The translations under genes were made by a program, and so were the position numbers. Shown piece by piece: positions 8,831-17,832 of a stretch of DNA of 40,469 bases. How positions within the stretch are numbered: the stretch's first letter is position 1; each line of letters begins with the position of its first letter. A model generated the notes under the pieces. The model worked only from the letters and a program-made list of their open reading frames with translations, did no database searches and was not told the DNA's origin. The stretch spans positions 104,649-145,117 of the forward strand of contig CALHRZ010000019.1 of the NCBI GenBank assembly GCA_938038445.1, in the 5' to 3' direction. This stretch comes from an uncultured bacterium. GTDB lineage: Bacteria; Verrucomicrobiota; Kiritimatiellia; CAIKKV01.

Positions 8831-10947
8831 GGAGGATCTGCTGTTTGAGTTGGGGTTTTCGAAATGGGGTGAACGAAGTAGCGAAGCGAGCAGGATGGCG
8901 GCGAACGAAGATCGTCGGTCGGCGAAAGAAGAACACGGACGGTAAGGCAGCGGGCTTGAGTTTGGTATCCATCGTTCCAGACCGAACTGAAGTCCAATTG
9001 TACGGGTTTCTCGAATTGGATCTCCATGCCGCCCTCGAATCGTTGAACTTGGAGGGCCGTGACGTTGTCGGATCGCTCTTGCGGCTGAACAATCCGCCAT
9101 TCCGAATCGTTCTGACATCGGATTGTGGCGGGGGGCTGACGGGGGGATTCGCTGAGAAAAATCGGGAGTGTTTCATAAAGGAAGGCGGTCCGGCAGTCCG
9201 CGCCTCCTCGCACAACGGTCTCGACTACCAGACGATCGGGGAAAGCCAGAAACCGCCGTTCATAAGCATAATCAGACCGTTCCTCCTCGCGGCGATGGGG
9301 ATTCAGACGAGGGAGCATCCCCTGCACGCGGACGAATGCCGAGGTCGGGCTCAACGTGTGTTCCACGGTGGGTTGCCGGATGCGGGCCGAGGTGATCAGC
9401 CATCCGTCGGAATCGAGCCCCGTCACGGCATGGATAGGCCAGGAAGACCACTCATCCCAGGAGTCCGTAACCGTTCCCTGGACGCCCCGTCGGCGCGTGA
9501 GGAGCGTGGCGCCGCTTGCTGGAGTCCAGTACGCGCAGAGTTGACCACCGCCGAAGCCATAGGGGAGACCCCGATGGCCAAAGGACGGTCCGACCGGGCC
9601 CGTATGGATCGCAAAGGCATAGTCAGAGAACCGACCGATCACAAAGGCATCGCCGAAGGATTTGAGGAAGGGAATATTGCGTTGGAAAGGAGACAACAGG
9701 AGCGGGGAGCGGTCTTTCGAGAGAGAAAGGAGGCGCGCGAGATGGCTGGTGGGCAGATCCATTGCGGCATAGGGGAGGTGGCGGCTCCAATGGGTTTCGC
9801 GCCATTTCCATTCCTGAGAAGGAAGGACGGACAGACGGTTCAGTTGAGCGGCGAGCTGCTGCGGGGCATTTGTCAATTGATGAGTCGACGGAATGATAGC
9901 GGTGAACAGCGCCTCGTCGGAGAGCATGGCCTGGCCCTGCATACGGGGGTCGAATTGCCACTGGTCGCGCGCGGCGTCTCCGGAAGTTCGAGGACTCATG
10001 GCGGAAGGGCCGGAAAAGCTTTTCCCGTCGGGATCGGGGAACATCAAATGGGCGCGCAATGCGAGCGCTTTTCTTAGGGCTTCCTGTGCAAAATTCCAAT
10101 TGCTGGCCAACGCGGCCCATGTGGCGAAATAGAGGCTGATCCCGTTATACGAAACGTCGAAACTCTCGTGATCCACGAAGTAGCCCGCCGGGTGAAAAAA
10201 GGCGGGATCGGTGAAAAGAGAGCGGGCGTATGCTTCGGCGCGGCGGGTGAACGCAGGTTCCTGCAATGCGGCCTGCGTGTACCAGAGTCCCACCGACGCA
10301 AAGAGGTCCATGTCCGTCATGGCTCCCTTGGGTCCCCAATCCATCAAGCGGTCCGCTAATTTTTTCAACCCCTCGCGATAGGCTTGGCGAGATTCGGGCG
10401 GGAGGATATCGCCGGCGTGTCGGAATGTATCGGACAGCCAAATCAAGTTGCCGCCGAGATAATCCGCACGGCAGGCTTCGCCGGTGGGATTTCGTTCATG
10501 TAAATCGTCCAGGAGGATCATATCGGAGATCGCGAGGACGAGGGCGCGGCGTTTGACGCCGGGGTGCCCGTAATAGGGATTCCCCGAATATGGCCAGGAG
10601 GACCAAAAGGCGAGCGCATGACATTCCGAAGGCTCAGCGGGTAGAATGGGGGGAGAGTCGCGTTCCAAAGCCGCCAAGGTGAACCCTTCGGGTGGTCGTG
10701 CCAAGCCGGACAGACTCGGAAGATGTCGGTGGATCATCCAGAGGCGGTAACACGTCTCGAGATCGGGAGTTTCCTCGATTCCGAACGGCTGGATCGGCAC
10801 TTCCAGATCGGCGACTGTCAAGCTCGCGAGCCACGCGCGCAAGGCGTTCTGATAGGCATGGCAGTGGGGCAAGGAGGCAGATTCTGCTGCGTGGAGGAAC
10901 GACAAGAAGACCAATCCCCCCCATCGCAGTGCTGCGCTGCGTTTCAT
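8827..10947 (-). CDS. Secreted alpha/alpha-toroid polysaccharide-lyase-like protein
   Basis: 706 residues from ATG at 10947, which overlaps the stop of the isomerase-like gene by ATGA. The N-terminus (basic MKRSAALRW, then GGLVFLSFLHAAESA) is a signal peptide, so the protein is exported. The first 380 residues are mostly helical, with repeated motifs such as YLGGNLIWLSDTFRHAGD, MDLFASVGLWYTQAAL and DHESFDVSYNGISLYFATWAAL, as in the alpha/alpha toroid of PL8/PL12/heparinase II-III-type lyases. The His/Asn/Tyr-rich segment around DHESFDVSYNG is a plausible active site. The C-terminal 300 residues are beta-rich, like the sandwich domain of those lyases. The exact PL family cannot be named. A lyase for uronic-acid-containing glycans is the best reading. 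Confidence 0.72.
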   Translation of the reverse strand: MKRSAALRWGGLVFLSFLHAAESASLPHCHAYQNALRAWLASLTVADLEVPIQPFGIEETPDLETCYRLWMIHRHLPSLSGLARPPEGFTLAALERDSPPILPAEPSECHALAFWSSWPYSGNPYYGHPGVKRRALVLAISDMILLDDLHERNPTGEACRADYLGGNLIWLSDTFRHAGDILPPESRQAYREGLKKLADRLMDWGPKGAMTDMDLFASVGLWYTQAALQEPAFTRRAEAYARSLFTDPAFFHPAGYFVDHESFDVSYNGISLYFATWAALASNWNFAQEALRKALALRAHLMFPDPDGKSFSGPSAMSPRTSGDAARDQWQFDPRMQGQAMLSDEALFTAIIPSTHQLTNAPQQLAAQLNRLSVLPSQEWKWRETHWSRHLPYAAMDLPTSHLARLLSLSKDRSPLLLSPFQRNIPFLKSFGDAFVIGRFSDYAFAIHTGPVGPSFGHRGLPYGFGGGQLCAYWTPASGATLLTRRRGVQGTVTDSWDEWSSWPIHAVTGLDSDGWLITSARIRQPTVEHTLSPTSAFVRVQGMLPRLNPHRREEERSDYAYERRFLAFPDRLVVETVVRGGADCRTAFLYETLPIFLSESPRQPPATIRCQNDSEWRIVQPQERSDNVTALQVQRFEGGMEIQFEKPVQLDFSSVWNDGYQTQARCLTVRVLLSPTDDLRSPPSCSLRYFVHPISKTPTQTADPP

Positions 10948-11717
10948 GTACCAAGAAGCGATTTCATTACGGCGAGTGCGGCGGGCCACTCGCGATCCGG
11001 GTCCTGAGAACGGGCTTCGACGGAAATGCCCTCCTGGTATCCTGCTTGCCGTAACACGTCAAATAGGGGCGCGAAGTCACAGGGTTCCGCGCCGGGCGGA
11101 AGCCGATTGTCCCGGGTTGCGACATGGACGTGCTGCAACAAATCCGTATGAGGCGCTAGATCGTCGGCGGTTTCTCCGTTGCGGAACATATGGTAGAAGT
11201 CGGCCAGAAGGCGGACGGCAGGGTGGTCCACTTCGCGCGTAAGCCCTGCACATTCCGCGACGTGGGTCAGAATGTTGCATTCGGCGGTGTTGAGCGGTTC
11301 GATGCAGAGCACGATGCCATTCTGCAGGGCGAGGGGAGCGCAGAGCCGGAGGAAATCGAGCAGTTGACGACGGGCATTTTCGCGCGGAAACCCTTCAGGC
11401 ACTTTTCGGGCACCGCCGGAACCAAAGACGATTCGGCGGACTCGGGCACGGCCGGCCCGCTTGAACACACGCGCCACATACTCTTCGACGGCCGCGCGAT
11501 TGACGTCGGGGCCGGTCACGCGAAGGGAGGCGGGAAGGAGGCAGTTTAAGGCGAGGCATGGAAAGCCGACTTTGCGGAACTCGGCGAGTGCCGATTCGAA
11601 CACGCTTTCCGGCTGGTCGGGTTTCAGAAATCCTCCCACTGTGCATTCCAGAAAATCGTACCCGGCGGCCTTGACCTTTTCGGCTGACTCGGGCGCTGCG
11701 CAAATGCCAAATTGCAT
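10944..11717 (-). CDS. Sugar phosphate isomerase/epimerase-like TIM barrel
   Basis: 257 residues, with GGGAGG 6 nt before the ATG. It belongs to the xylose-isomerase-like TIM-barrel family (AP endonuclease 2 fold). The metal-binding Glu is seen in VLCIEPLN, Asp and His follow in LLADFYHMF, His in HVHVATRDNR, and the closing Glu in ISVEARS. These proteins isomerise or epimerise sugars or inositols (hydroxypyruvate isomerase, tagatose epimerase and inosose relatives). It heads an operon with the lyase and the sialidase-fold gene, so it probably acts on a monosaccharide they release. The exact substrate is unknown. Confidence 0.85.
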   Translation of the reverse strand: MQFGICAAPESAEKVKAAGYDFLECTVGGFLKPDQPESVFESALAEFRKVGFPCLALNCLLPASLRVTGPDVNRAAVEEYVARVFKRAGRARVRRIVFGSGGARKVPEGFPRENARRQLLDFLRLCAPLALQNGIVLCIEPLNTAECNILTHVAECAGLTREVDHPAVRLLADFYHMFRNGETADDLAPHTDLLQHVHVATRDNRLPPGAEPCDFAPLFDVLRQAGYQEGISVEARSQDPDREWPAALAVMKSLLGT

Positions 11718-11741
11718 CAGAACCTCCCTTAGACTTTGCTT

Positions 11742-11770
11742 ATCATAGGATGCCTTTTTTTGAGAATCAA
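11742..11770 (-). promoter_or_regulatory. Putative promoter of the isomerase/lyase/sialidase operon
   Basis: Minus strand TTGATT (11770-11765), 17-bp spacer, TATGAT (11747-11742), 24 bp before the ATG at 11717. It sits in the 69-nt gap after the MarC-family gene, so the operon can be expressed separately from it. Confidence 0.55.
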
Positions 11771-11786
11771 GCCTGACGAAGCGGTA

Positions 11787-12398
11787 TTACGGCGAGGAGA
11801 CAGCGAGCAAGTTACGGAATCCGGCCACAATCATTTGGGCCGCCAACGACGCGAGCATCAGCGCGGTGAGCTTGCTCAGAATCGAGAGTCCGGTTTCGCC
11901 CAGCTTCCGTTCGATGGCGGTGGCGAGTTGGAGCAGCACGCCGAGGGTAGCCGTCGCGGCCAACACGGCGGTCAGGACGGCGACCTTTTTTAGCGGTTCC
12001 GTGTGTTCCGCGCCGAGAACAAGGAGCACGCCGGTGCAGGCGGGTCCGACGGTAATCGGAACGGCCAACGGAACGACGGCCATCTCCCCCAGGTTTTCCC
12101 GATGTCGGCTGAGCGGTTCCCCGCGCAACAAGGAGAGGGCATTGAGGAAGAGAAGAGCTCCCGCGCCGATGCGGAAGGCATCAAGTGTAATGCCGAAAGC
12201 GAAAAAGAGAAGCCGGCCCAGCAGGAGAAGGGCCGTACTGACGACCCCCACCGCGAGAACCGTCCGCATCGCGAAGCGCGTGCGTTCTTCGGCAGGGAGT
12301 TCCCGGGTCATGGCCAGGAACACGGAAAGAACCGAGAACGGCGTAAATACAAAAAATATTTGAAGGTAGACATCGCGAAACCCGGTCAGTCCATGCAT
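11787..12398 (-). CDS. MarC-family integral membrane protein
   Basis: 203 residues with six hydrophobic segments and the family signature block VVPLAVPITVGPACTGVLLVL in the middle. The N-terminal YLQIFFVFTPFSVLSVFLAMT and C-terminal MLASLAAQMIVAGFRNLL segments fit MarC/UPF0056 proteins of usual length (about 200 residues). GGAGAG lies 6 nt before the ATG. The family is widespread and its transport role is unproven; the historic link to multiple antibiotic resistance was withdrawn. The neighbouring catabolic operon is probably unrelated because a promoter separates them. Confidence 0.88.
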   Translation of the reverse strand: MHGLTGFRDVYLQIFFVFTPFSVLSVFLAMTRELPAEERTRFAMRTVLAVGVVSTALLLLGRLLFFAFGITLDAFRIGAGALLFLNALSLLRGEPLSRHRENLGEMAVVPLAVPITVGPACTGVLLVLGAEHTEPLKKVAVLTAVLAATATLGVLLQLATAIERKLGETGLSILSKLTALMLASLAAQMIVAGFRNLLAVSSP

Positions 12399-12422
12399 AA
12401 GTTCTCTCCAATTCGGAACGGG

Positions 12423-12451
12423 TTGTTACCTCTTTTTGCTGGAAAAGGCAA
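12423..12451 (-). promoter_or_regulatory. Possible promoter of the MarC-family gene
   Basis: Minus strand TTGCCT (12451-12446), 17 bp, TAACAA (12428-12423). The -10 box is weak. Confidence 0.3.
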
Positions 12452-12458
12452 CGAGAAG

Positions 12459-12487
12459 TTGGCAAGCCCACTTCAAAATAGTATAGT
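12459..12487 (+). promoter_or_regulatory. Strong promoter abutting a start codon
   Basis: TTGGCA (12459-12464), 17-bp spacer, TATAGT (12482-12487). Only six bases (GATCTC) separate the -10 box from the ATG at 12494, so transcription would begin at or within the first codons. This implies a leaderless message or a start slightly further in. Confidence 0.6.
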
Positions 12488-12493
12488 GATCTC

Positions 12494-13243
12494 ATGATGG
12501 CGATGGGAATCATGACGGGCATTCTTTCCGCGGCCCTTTCGGGTGCGGCAGCCGTTTCGTTCGACCGGTATCAGATTATTTTGGATCGGAAACCCTTTGG
12601 TGCGGGGACGCCTCCCACCCCTGACGCCTCAAAGGCTGCCGCGCCCAATCAGCCGGCTCTTTCGGCGGTGTTGCGCCTGGCGCTGCTGAAATATGACGAT
12701 CAGACCGGCACCGTGGAAGCGGGCATTGTGGACACCAAGGCCAATCGAAACTATTTTTTGGCTGTCGGCGAAACAGAAGAAGGGCTCACATTGGTGAAAG
12801 CCGATTTTGAAAACGACCAGGTGATGGTCCGCAAGGATGGCCAGGAAGCGTGGCTGGCGCTGGGTGTTGGACCCAAGCCTCGCGAATCGGCAAGTGGGAC
12901 GTCTCGGCTTCCTCCAGCTCCTACGAACGTTGTGCGGCGATTCATGATTCGTACAGACGCCTCCGGCGGGGGAAGTGTGACGGAATTGTCTCCCGGGCCT
13001 TCCATGGTGACGAATGCGCCTCCGAGGCCCTGGACGACGCGGGAGGAGATGCGGGAGTTTTATCGGCAGAAAAACCTGGAATTGATCCGCGCGGGTGGAA
13101 AGCTGGGTCCTCCGCTACCAATTCGATTAACCCCGGAAGAGGATGCCATGCTGGTCGCGGAGGGTGTCCTGCCCCCGTTGGAACCTTCGCCCCACCAGCC
13201 TCCGGCGACTCCCAAAGCCAATGAAGTGCCTCGGCGGCGATAA
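12494..13243 (+). CDS. Exported protein of unknown function
   Basis: 249 residues. The start region holds several in-frame ATGs (12494, 12497, 12503, 12512). The first is taken, though the promoter spacing would also allow 12512. Residues 1-20 form a signal-peptide- or anchor-like segment (MTGILSAALSGAAAVSF). A Pro/Ala-rich linker, a compact beta-rich domain (TGTVEAGIVDTKANRNYFLAVGE-like strands) and a Pro/Arg-rich tail follow. The order anchor, linker, small beta domain recalls type II secretion GspC- or PilP-like proteins, but I cannot confirm this. It overlaps the next gene by 23 nt and is probably co-transcribed with the two GT-C proteins. Confidence 0.6.
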   Translation: MMAMGIMTGILSAALSGAAAVSFDRYQIILDRKPFGAGTPPTPDASKAAAPNQPALSAVLRLALLKYDDQTGTVEAGIVDTKANRNYFLAVGETEEGLTLVKADFENDQVMVRKDGQEAWLALGVGPKPRESASGTSRLPPAPTNVVRRFMIRTDASGGGSVTELSPGPSMVTNAPPRPWTTREEMREFYRQKNLELIRAGGKLGPPLPIRLTPEEDAMLVAEGVLPPLEPSPHQPPATPKANEVPRRR

Positions 13244-14888
13244 CAACTGTTCGGCGTCTCCTCCTGTGAAAAGTTCCCCCTGGAGCGAGGGAGTGGAGCG
13301 GGTTCTTTTCTCGGGATGGAGGCCCTTTCTTTGGTTGGCGCTTCTGGTCGTTGCGATTTTTGCGCCTTCTTGGTCGTTCGAGTTTGTCGAACTTGACGAC
13401 GCGATGCTGATTCGGGAGAACATGGCATTCTTAAAGAATCCGCGTAATTTTTCCAAGGCGTTCACCCAGCACTATTTCAAGCCCGAATCCGTCTGGGGTT
13501 ATTATTACCGGCCGCTGGTTGTGCTTTCGTTTATGGGGGATGCGTGGATAGGCGGAGGGCATGTTTGGCCCTTTCGGTTGACGAATCTTTTTCTGCACAT
13601 CCTGGCGGTCTGGGGGGTTTATTTGGTGCTGGCCGAAGTCCTCGATCGTTGGGGAGTCGGGGGGCGCCGGGTGGCCTTATGGGGCGCGGCGGTCTTTGCC
13701 GTTCATCCAGCCCAGGCGATGGCTGTGGCTTGGGTACCGGGGCGTAACGATCAACTCTTGGCGATCTTTTTTCTCACGGCGTTTCTGGAATTTCTCCGTT
13801 ATGATCGGAACCGCAATCGAGCGGCTTTGGGGGTGCATCTGGTTGCCCTTTTTTTTGCACTCCTCTCGAAAGAGTCGGCCGTGACCATTCCCGCGCTCTG
13901 CACGTTATGGTGCTTTTTGCACCATCGCGAACAAGAGGTTGGAATGCGACTCCGCATTCTTCCCTGGGCGGAGTGGTTGGGGGTTTTTCTTCTTTGGCTT
14001 CTCATCCGGGGGACGGTGCTGGGGATTCCCGCCTTTCTGACCCAGAATAGTTTTAGCTTGGGCCGTCTCCCCCTCCTGGGCGCATTTCTGCTTCGGTATT
14101 TTGGAAAAGCGCTGCTTCCCTGGGACATGCGGCTGATTCCAACATTTTCCGATACATCGCCGTTCTGGGGGTTTGCGGCACTGCTCCTGACGTTCGGTGC
14201 GGCGTTTGCCCTTCGGTCCGACCGGTATCCCGTGCTGCTGTTTGCGCTGATTTGGTTTGCGGGGCTGCTGATGATTGCGATCCCGTATAAGGATGCGCAC
14301 GATTTTGAGAATCTCGCGTTGCTCGAACACCGTCTTTATCTTCCGCTGGTCGGTCTCTTGCTGTTTTGGTCTGTCGCGCTGGCGGAATGCGTCGAAAGCC
14401 GCTACCCGATGCTGCGAAAATGGGGTGTGGGCATTGCGATCCTTCTGGTTGCGGTTTGGACGGCTTTGCTTGTTCGGCGTCTGCCGGCTTTTCAGAATTC
14501 TGAGATGTTTTGGACGACGGCAGTCCGTGAATCTCCCCGCAGTGATCTGGCATCGCAGGGGCTTGCCGTCGTATACCTTGAAAGCGGGCGGATGGAGGAG
14601 GGCAAGCGGGAACTGGACCGAAACATGGCTTTGAATCCTCGGCGCCGCTATCTTTATTTGAACTTGGGCGCCTATTATTTTCATCGAGGGGATTATGTGC
14701 GGGCGGAAGAGATGTTCAAAAAAGAGCTGGATCTCTATCCTGAATCGCCCTTTGCCTATCGTCACCTGGCCGTGCTTTGCCACAAACAGGGGCGATATCA
14801 TGAAGCACAGCAGTGGCTTCAACGGGTGCGGGTTATGGAAAACGCGATCGAGACCCATGTTCGGACGCTGATCCCCGATCTTCCATGA
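13221..14888 (+). CDS. TMTC-like GT-C membrane protein with TPR tail, copy 1
   Basis: 555 residues. ATG at 13221 is chosen because further upstream the frame runs deep into the preceding gene; a GTG about 15 codons later is an alternative. About ten transmembrane segments are followed by roughly three TPR repeats (residues 440-540, e.g. LNLGAYYFHRGDYVRAEEMFKKEL). The first extracytoplasmic loop carries the Asp-Asp pair (VELDDAML) typical of GT-C enzymes that use a lipid-linked sugar. YYRPLVVLSFMGDAWIG and FAVHP...AWVPGRND are the TMTC/DUF1736 signature. It likely transfers a sugar from a polyprenyl-phosphate donor to exported proteins. Paralogue of the next gene. Confidence 0.82.
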   Translation: MKCLGGDNNCSASPPVKSSPWSEGVERVLFSGWRPFLWLALLVVAIFAPSWSFEFVELDDAMLIRENMAFLKNPRNFSKAFTQHYFKPESVWGYYYRPLVVLSFMGDAWIGGGHVWPFRLTNLFLHILAVWGVYLVLAEVLDRWGVGGRRVALWGAAVFAVHPAQAMAVAWVPGRNDQLLAIFFLTAFLEFLRYDRNRNRAALGVHLVALFFALLSKESAVTIPALCTLWCFLHHREQEVGMRLRILPWAEWLGVFLLWLLIRGTVLGIPAFLTQNSFSLGRLPLLGAFLLRYFGKALLPWDMRLIPTFSDTSPFWGFAALLLTFGAAFALRSDRYPVLLFALIWFAGLLMIAIPYKDAHDFENLALLEHRLYLPLVGLLLFWSVALAECVESRYPMLRKWGVGIAILLVAVWTALLVRRLPAFQNSEMFWTTAVRESPRSDLASQGLAVVYLESGRMEEGKRELDRNMALNPRRRYLYLNLGAYYFHRGDYVRAEEMFKKELDLYPESPFAYRHLAVLCHKQGRYHEAQQWLQRVRVMENAIETHVRTLIPDLP

Positions 14889-16567
14889 AGGGCGGCGAAC
14901 GTTTTTTTTCCCTGGTTCGAATCGGTTTTTCCGGGCTTACCCGCCTTGGGCGCGGCTGGCCCTTTTTCCTATTTGCTGTTGCCGTCCTTCTGCTGTATGG
15001 TCCTACGCTGACCTATCCGTTCGTCTGGCTGGACGACTATGTATTAATCCAGCAACGGATGGAGGAGTTACGGGATTTTCGTAACTGGTTCCGCCCGTTT
15101 ACGGAGCATTATTTTCGTCCCTCTTCCATAATCGGCTTATATTACCGCCCCTTGGTGACCCTTTCCTACATGGCTGACGCCTGGATTGGCGAAGGGAGAA
15201 TTGGGTGTTTCCGGTTCACGAATCTGATGCTGCACATTTTGGCAAGCTGGGGTGTTTTCCTTCTGGTTCGCGAAGGGATCGAGCGTTGCGGGCGAAAAGG
15301 GGTTTTCCCGGGTTTGATGGGTGCTTTCGTGTTTGCCGTTCATCCGGTCCACGTGATGGCCGTGGCCTGGGTGCCGGGCCGCAATGACCTGCTTTTGGCG
15401 GTCTTGGCCTTGGCGTCCTTTCTTGGTTTTTTATGGCATGAGCGAACGAAGAACGCCGGAGCGATGGGGCTTCATCTGGTGGCGTTGTTTTTTGCGCTTC
15501 TTACGAAGGAGGCAGCGGTCGTCATTCCCGTGCTATGCGCATTGTGGGCGCTGGGGGTTTCGTACAAACCGCCGGATTTCGAAACCACGACCCGGCTGTC
15601 GGTGGCGGATCGTCTCGGGAGACTCCCATGGGCGGGTTGGGGTGGGATTCTGCTTCTTTGGATTCTATTGCGGTTGACGGTGCTTGGCGTTCTGGGGGTG
15701 CGAGGGTTCTCCGACTCGCTGGGGCATGCCTTTGCAGTGATTCCGGGTCTGTTCGTGCGCTATTATGGCAAGGCGGTGATTCCGACCGATTTGCGCCTGA
15801 TTCCCACGTTTTCGGATTCCTCGCCGTTCTGGGGAGTCGTGAGTGTCTTTCTTACGTTTCTGGCTATTTTGAGGTTCGGGGGGAGGGAATTCCGGATTGC
15901 GCTTTTCGGATTGGGATGGTTGGCGCTGTGGTTAATTCTTTCCCTTCCGTTTGGGAATCCGGGTGAGCGGGAGGAACTGGGTTTGCTTGAGCATCGGCTT
16001 TATGTTCCCTTAGCCGGTCTTGTTCTGTTTGGTACGGTTGCCTTGACCGGTCGGTCTGGGGAAACGCATACGGTGTCCTTTCGTTTGCTCAAAGGGGGGG
16101 CGGTCGGGTTTTTTCTTCTTGCATTGGGATTTCGGACATGGAAGCGGTTGCCGGACTTGAACGGGCCGGAAATTTTCTGGCGTGCGGTGGAGCGGGAATC
16201 TCCGCGCTGTGGAATGGCGGGAATCGGCTTGTCGGAATTCTATTTGCAATCCGGCCGTTTGGAGGAGGCTCTGGATGTGCTGGAACGGACGCGGACGCAT
16301 CATCCGCGCCAGGAGAATCTGCACCTGAATCTGGGGCGATATTATCGCGCCCGAAGGCAATATCCCGAGGCGGAGAGGATGCTCCAACGCGAGATTGCGC
16401 TGCATCCTTATTCTCTACGGGCTTACGTCAATCTTGCGGCGCTTTACCGGGAATGGGATCGGCCGGAAGACGCGCGTCTTTGGGAGTGGAGAGGCGATCA
16501 GGTTCTTCGGGCCATGGAACGGCAAACCTTCGACCCGTTTGGGACAAAACAAGGCACTCCCCCGTAG
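14885..16567 (+). CDS. TMTC-like GT-C membrane protein with TPR tail, copy 2
   Basis: 560 residues from ATG at 14885, overlapping the previous stop by ATGA. The architecture is the same as its neighbour: about ten membrane spans, the Asp-Asp loop motif (VWLDDYVLI), YYRPLVTLSYMADAWIG, FAVHPVHVMAVAWVPGRND, LIPTFSDSSPFWG and LLEHRLYVPLAGL, then TPRs near residues 435-535 (LNLGRYYRARRQYPEAERML). The shared blocks show an old tandem duplication; identity outside them is low, so the copies may have different donors or acceptors or may form a heterodimer. The gene ends 4 nt from the convergent oxidoreductase gene. Confidence 0.82.
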   Translation: MKGGERFFSLVRIGFSGLTRLGRGWPFFLFAVAVLLLYGPTLTYPFVWLDDYVLIQQRMEELRDFRNWFRPFTEHYFRPSSIIGLYYRPLVTLSYMADAWIGEGRIGCFRFTNLMLHILASWGVFLLVREGIERCGRKGVFPGLMGAFVFAVHPVHVMAVAWVPGRNDLLLAVLALASFLGFLWHERTKNAGAMGLHLVALFFALLTKEAAVVIPVLCALWALGVSYKPPDFETTTRLSVADRLGRLPWAGWGGILLLWILLRLTVLGVLGVRGFSDSLGHAFAVIPGLFVRYYGKAVIPTDLRLIPTFSDSSPFWGVVSVFLTFLAILRFGGREFRIALFGLGWLALWLILSLPFGNPGEREELGLLEHRLYVPLAGLVLFGTVALTGRSGETHTVSFRLLKGGAVGFFLLALGFRTWKRLPDLNGPEIFWRAVERESPRCGMAGIGLSEFYLQSGRLEEALDVLERTRTHHPRQENLHLNLGRYYRARRQYPEAERMLQREIALHPYSLRAYVNLAALYREWDRPEDARLWEWRGDQVLRAMERQTFDPFGTKQGTPP

Positions 16568-16571
16568 TGCT

Positions 16572-17675
16572 TCAGGGCTCGACCTGCCCGGGCTTGAGCG
16601 TCATCGGCATGGGCGCGGGCTGGGCGCAGGAGGACGAGAGCACAACGGCCTGGCCGGCGTCGGAGGCTTCGAGGAGGGCTTGCATGGCATCCAGAACGTG
16701 AAAGGCGAGTGCGCCGGAAGCGCGGTGATGCCGACCGGATTGAAGGGCAGCGGCCATGTCGGCGACTCCGAGTCCTCGGCTGTTTTCGGCGTAACCGTGC
16801 GAATGAGGAATGACGCTCCAATCGGAGGCGCCTCTCCGTTTTACTTTAACATCACCGCCGAATCCGTTGGGATCCGGAACAATCATTGAGCCTTCGGAGC
16901 CATAGATTTCAATGCACGAATGGGTATGAGCGCACACATCGAAGGAGGTAGTCAGGGTGGCAATGGCGCCATTCGCGAAATCGAGGACCCCCGCAATGTG
17001 GGTGGGCGTTTCGACTTGGATGACGGTTCCTTTTTTTGGCTGGCTGGTGATGAGGCGTTCCGGGAAAGAGATTCGGGCGGAGCCGGTGACGCGACGAATG
17101 GGACCGAGCAGGTGGACGAGGGCGGTGAGATAGTAAGGGCCCATGTCGAACAGCGGACCGCCGCCCTTTTGGTAATAGAATTCGGGGTCCGGGTGCCAGG
17201 ATTCGTGGCCGCGGCACATCATGAAGGCGGTGGCGGCCACCGGCTGACCGATCCAACCGTCCTCGATGACCTTGCGGGCGGTTTGAAGTCCTGCGCCGAG
17301 AAAGGTATCGGGAGCGCAACCGATCCGGAGCTTGTGGCGTTCGGCCAGATCGAGAAGAGCTTTTCCTTCTTCACGGGTTACGGCGAGAGGCTTTTCGTTA
17401 TACACATGTTTTCCGGCTAAAAGCGATTGGCGGGCGACATCCGCATGGGCCTTTGGAATTGTGAGGTTGACGATGATTTGGATTCGGGGATCGCCCAGGA
17501 GGGTACGGACGGCGCAGGCACGGGGAATTTCGAATTCGCGGGCACGGGAGCGGGCGCGTTCCGGACGAAGGTCGGCGACCGCAGCCAATTCCGTTGTTTC
17601 CATCATTTTTAGAGTTTTGCAGTAGATGGGGGAGATATTCCCGCAGCCGATGATGCCGACGTTGATTTTTTTCAT
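16572..17675 (-). CDS. Gfo/Idh/MocA-family NAD(P)-dependent oxidoreductase
   Basis: 367 residues. ATG at 17675 has AAGGAG 4 nt upstream; the frame continues 141 codons further without family similarity and is rejected. GIIGCGNISPIY is the Rossmann dinucleotide motif, YNEKPLAVTREEG the catalytic-Lys EKP motif, and KGGGPLFDMGPYYLTALVHLLGP the substrate-domain signature with the usual Gly/Asp/Tyr/His residues. Such enzymes oxidise or reduce a hydroxyl of cyclic sugars or inositols. It stands alone on its strand, facing the GT-C genes; the upstream region leads into the mobile remnants. Confidence 0.9.
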   Translation of the reverse strand: MKKINVGIIGCGNISPIYCKTLKMMETTELAAVADLRPERARSRAREFEIPRACAVRTLLGDPRIQIIVNLTIPKAHADVARQSLLAGKHVYNEKPLAVTREEGKALLDLAERHKLRIGCAPDTFLGAGLQTARKVIEDGWIGQPVAATAFMMCRGHESWHPDPEFYYQKGGGPLFDMGPYYLTALVHLLGPIRRVTGSARISFPERLITSQPKKGTVIQVETPTHIAGVLDFANGAIATLTTSFDVCAHTHSCIEIYGSEGSMIVPDPNGFGGDVKVKRRGASDWSVIPHSHGYAENSRGLGVADMAAALQSGRHHRASGALAFHVLDAMQALLEASDAGQAVVLSSSCAQPAPMPMTLKPGQVEP

Positions 17676-17832
17676 AAGGCTCCTTGAGATGGATTCGAAA
17701 CGATAAGGCACCCATGTTTCGTTTGCAAGTGAAACCGTTGTGCTTCGTGGAACACGGAAGGGACATGGTATCCCCCTGGCTCGTATTCGGTGTCTGGGGA
17801 AGAGGGGGATTGGGGGGTTGAGACAGAGGCTC

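Noticed and set aside
7799-9118. Longer N-terminus for the sialidase-fold protein
   Set aside because: The extra 96 residues lie inside the upstream lyase gene and are low in protein character; the ATGA start at 8830 fits the operon style.
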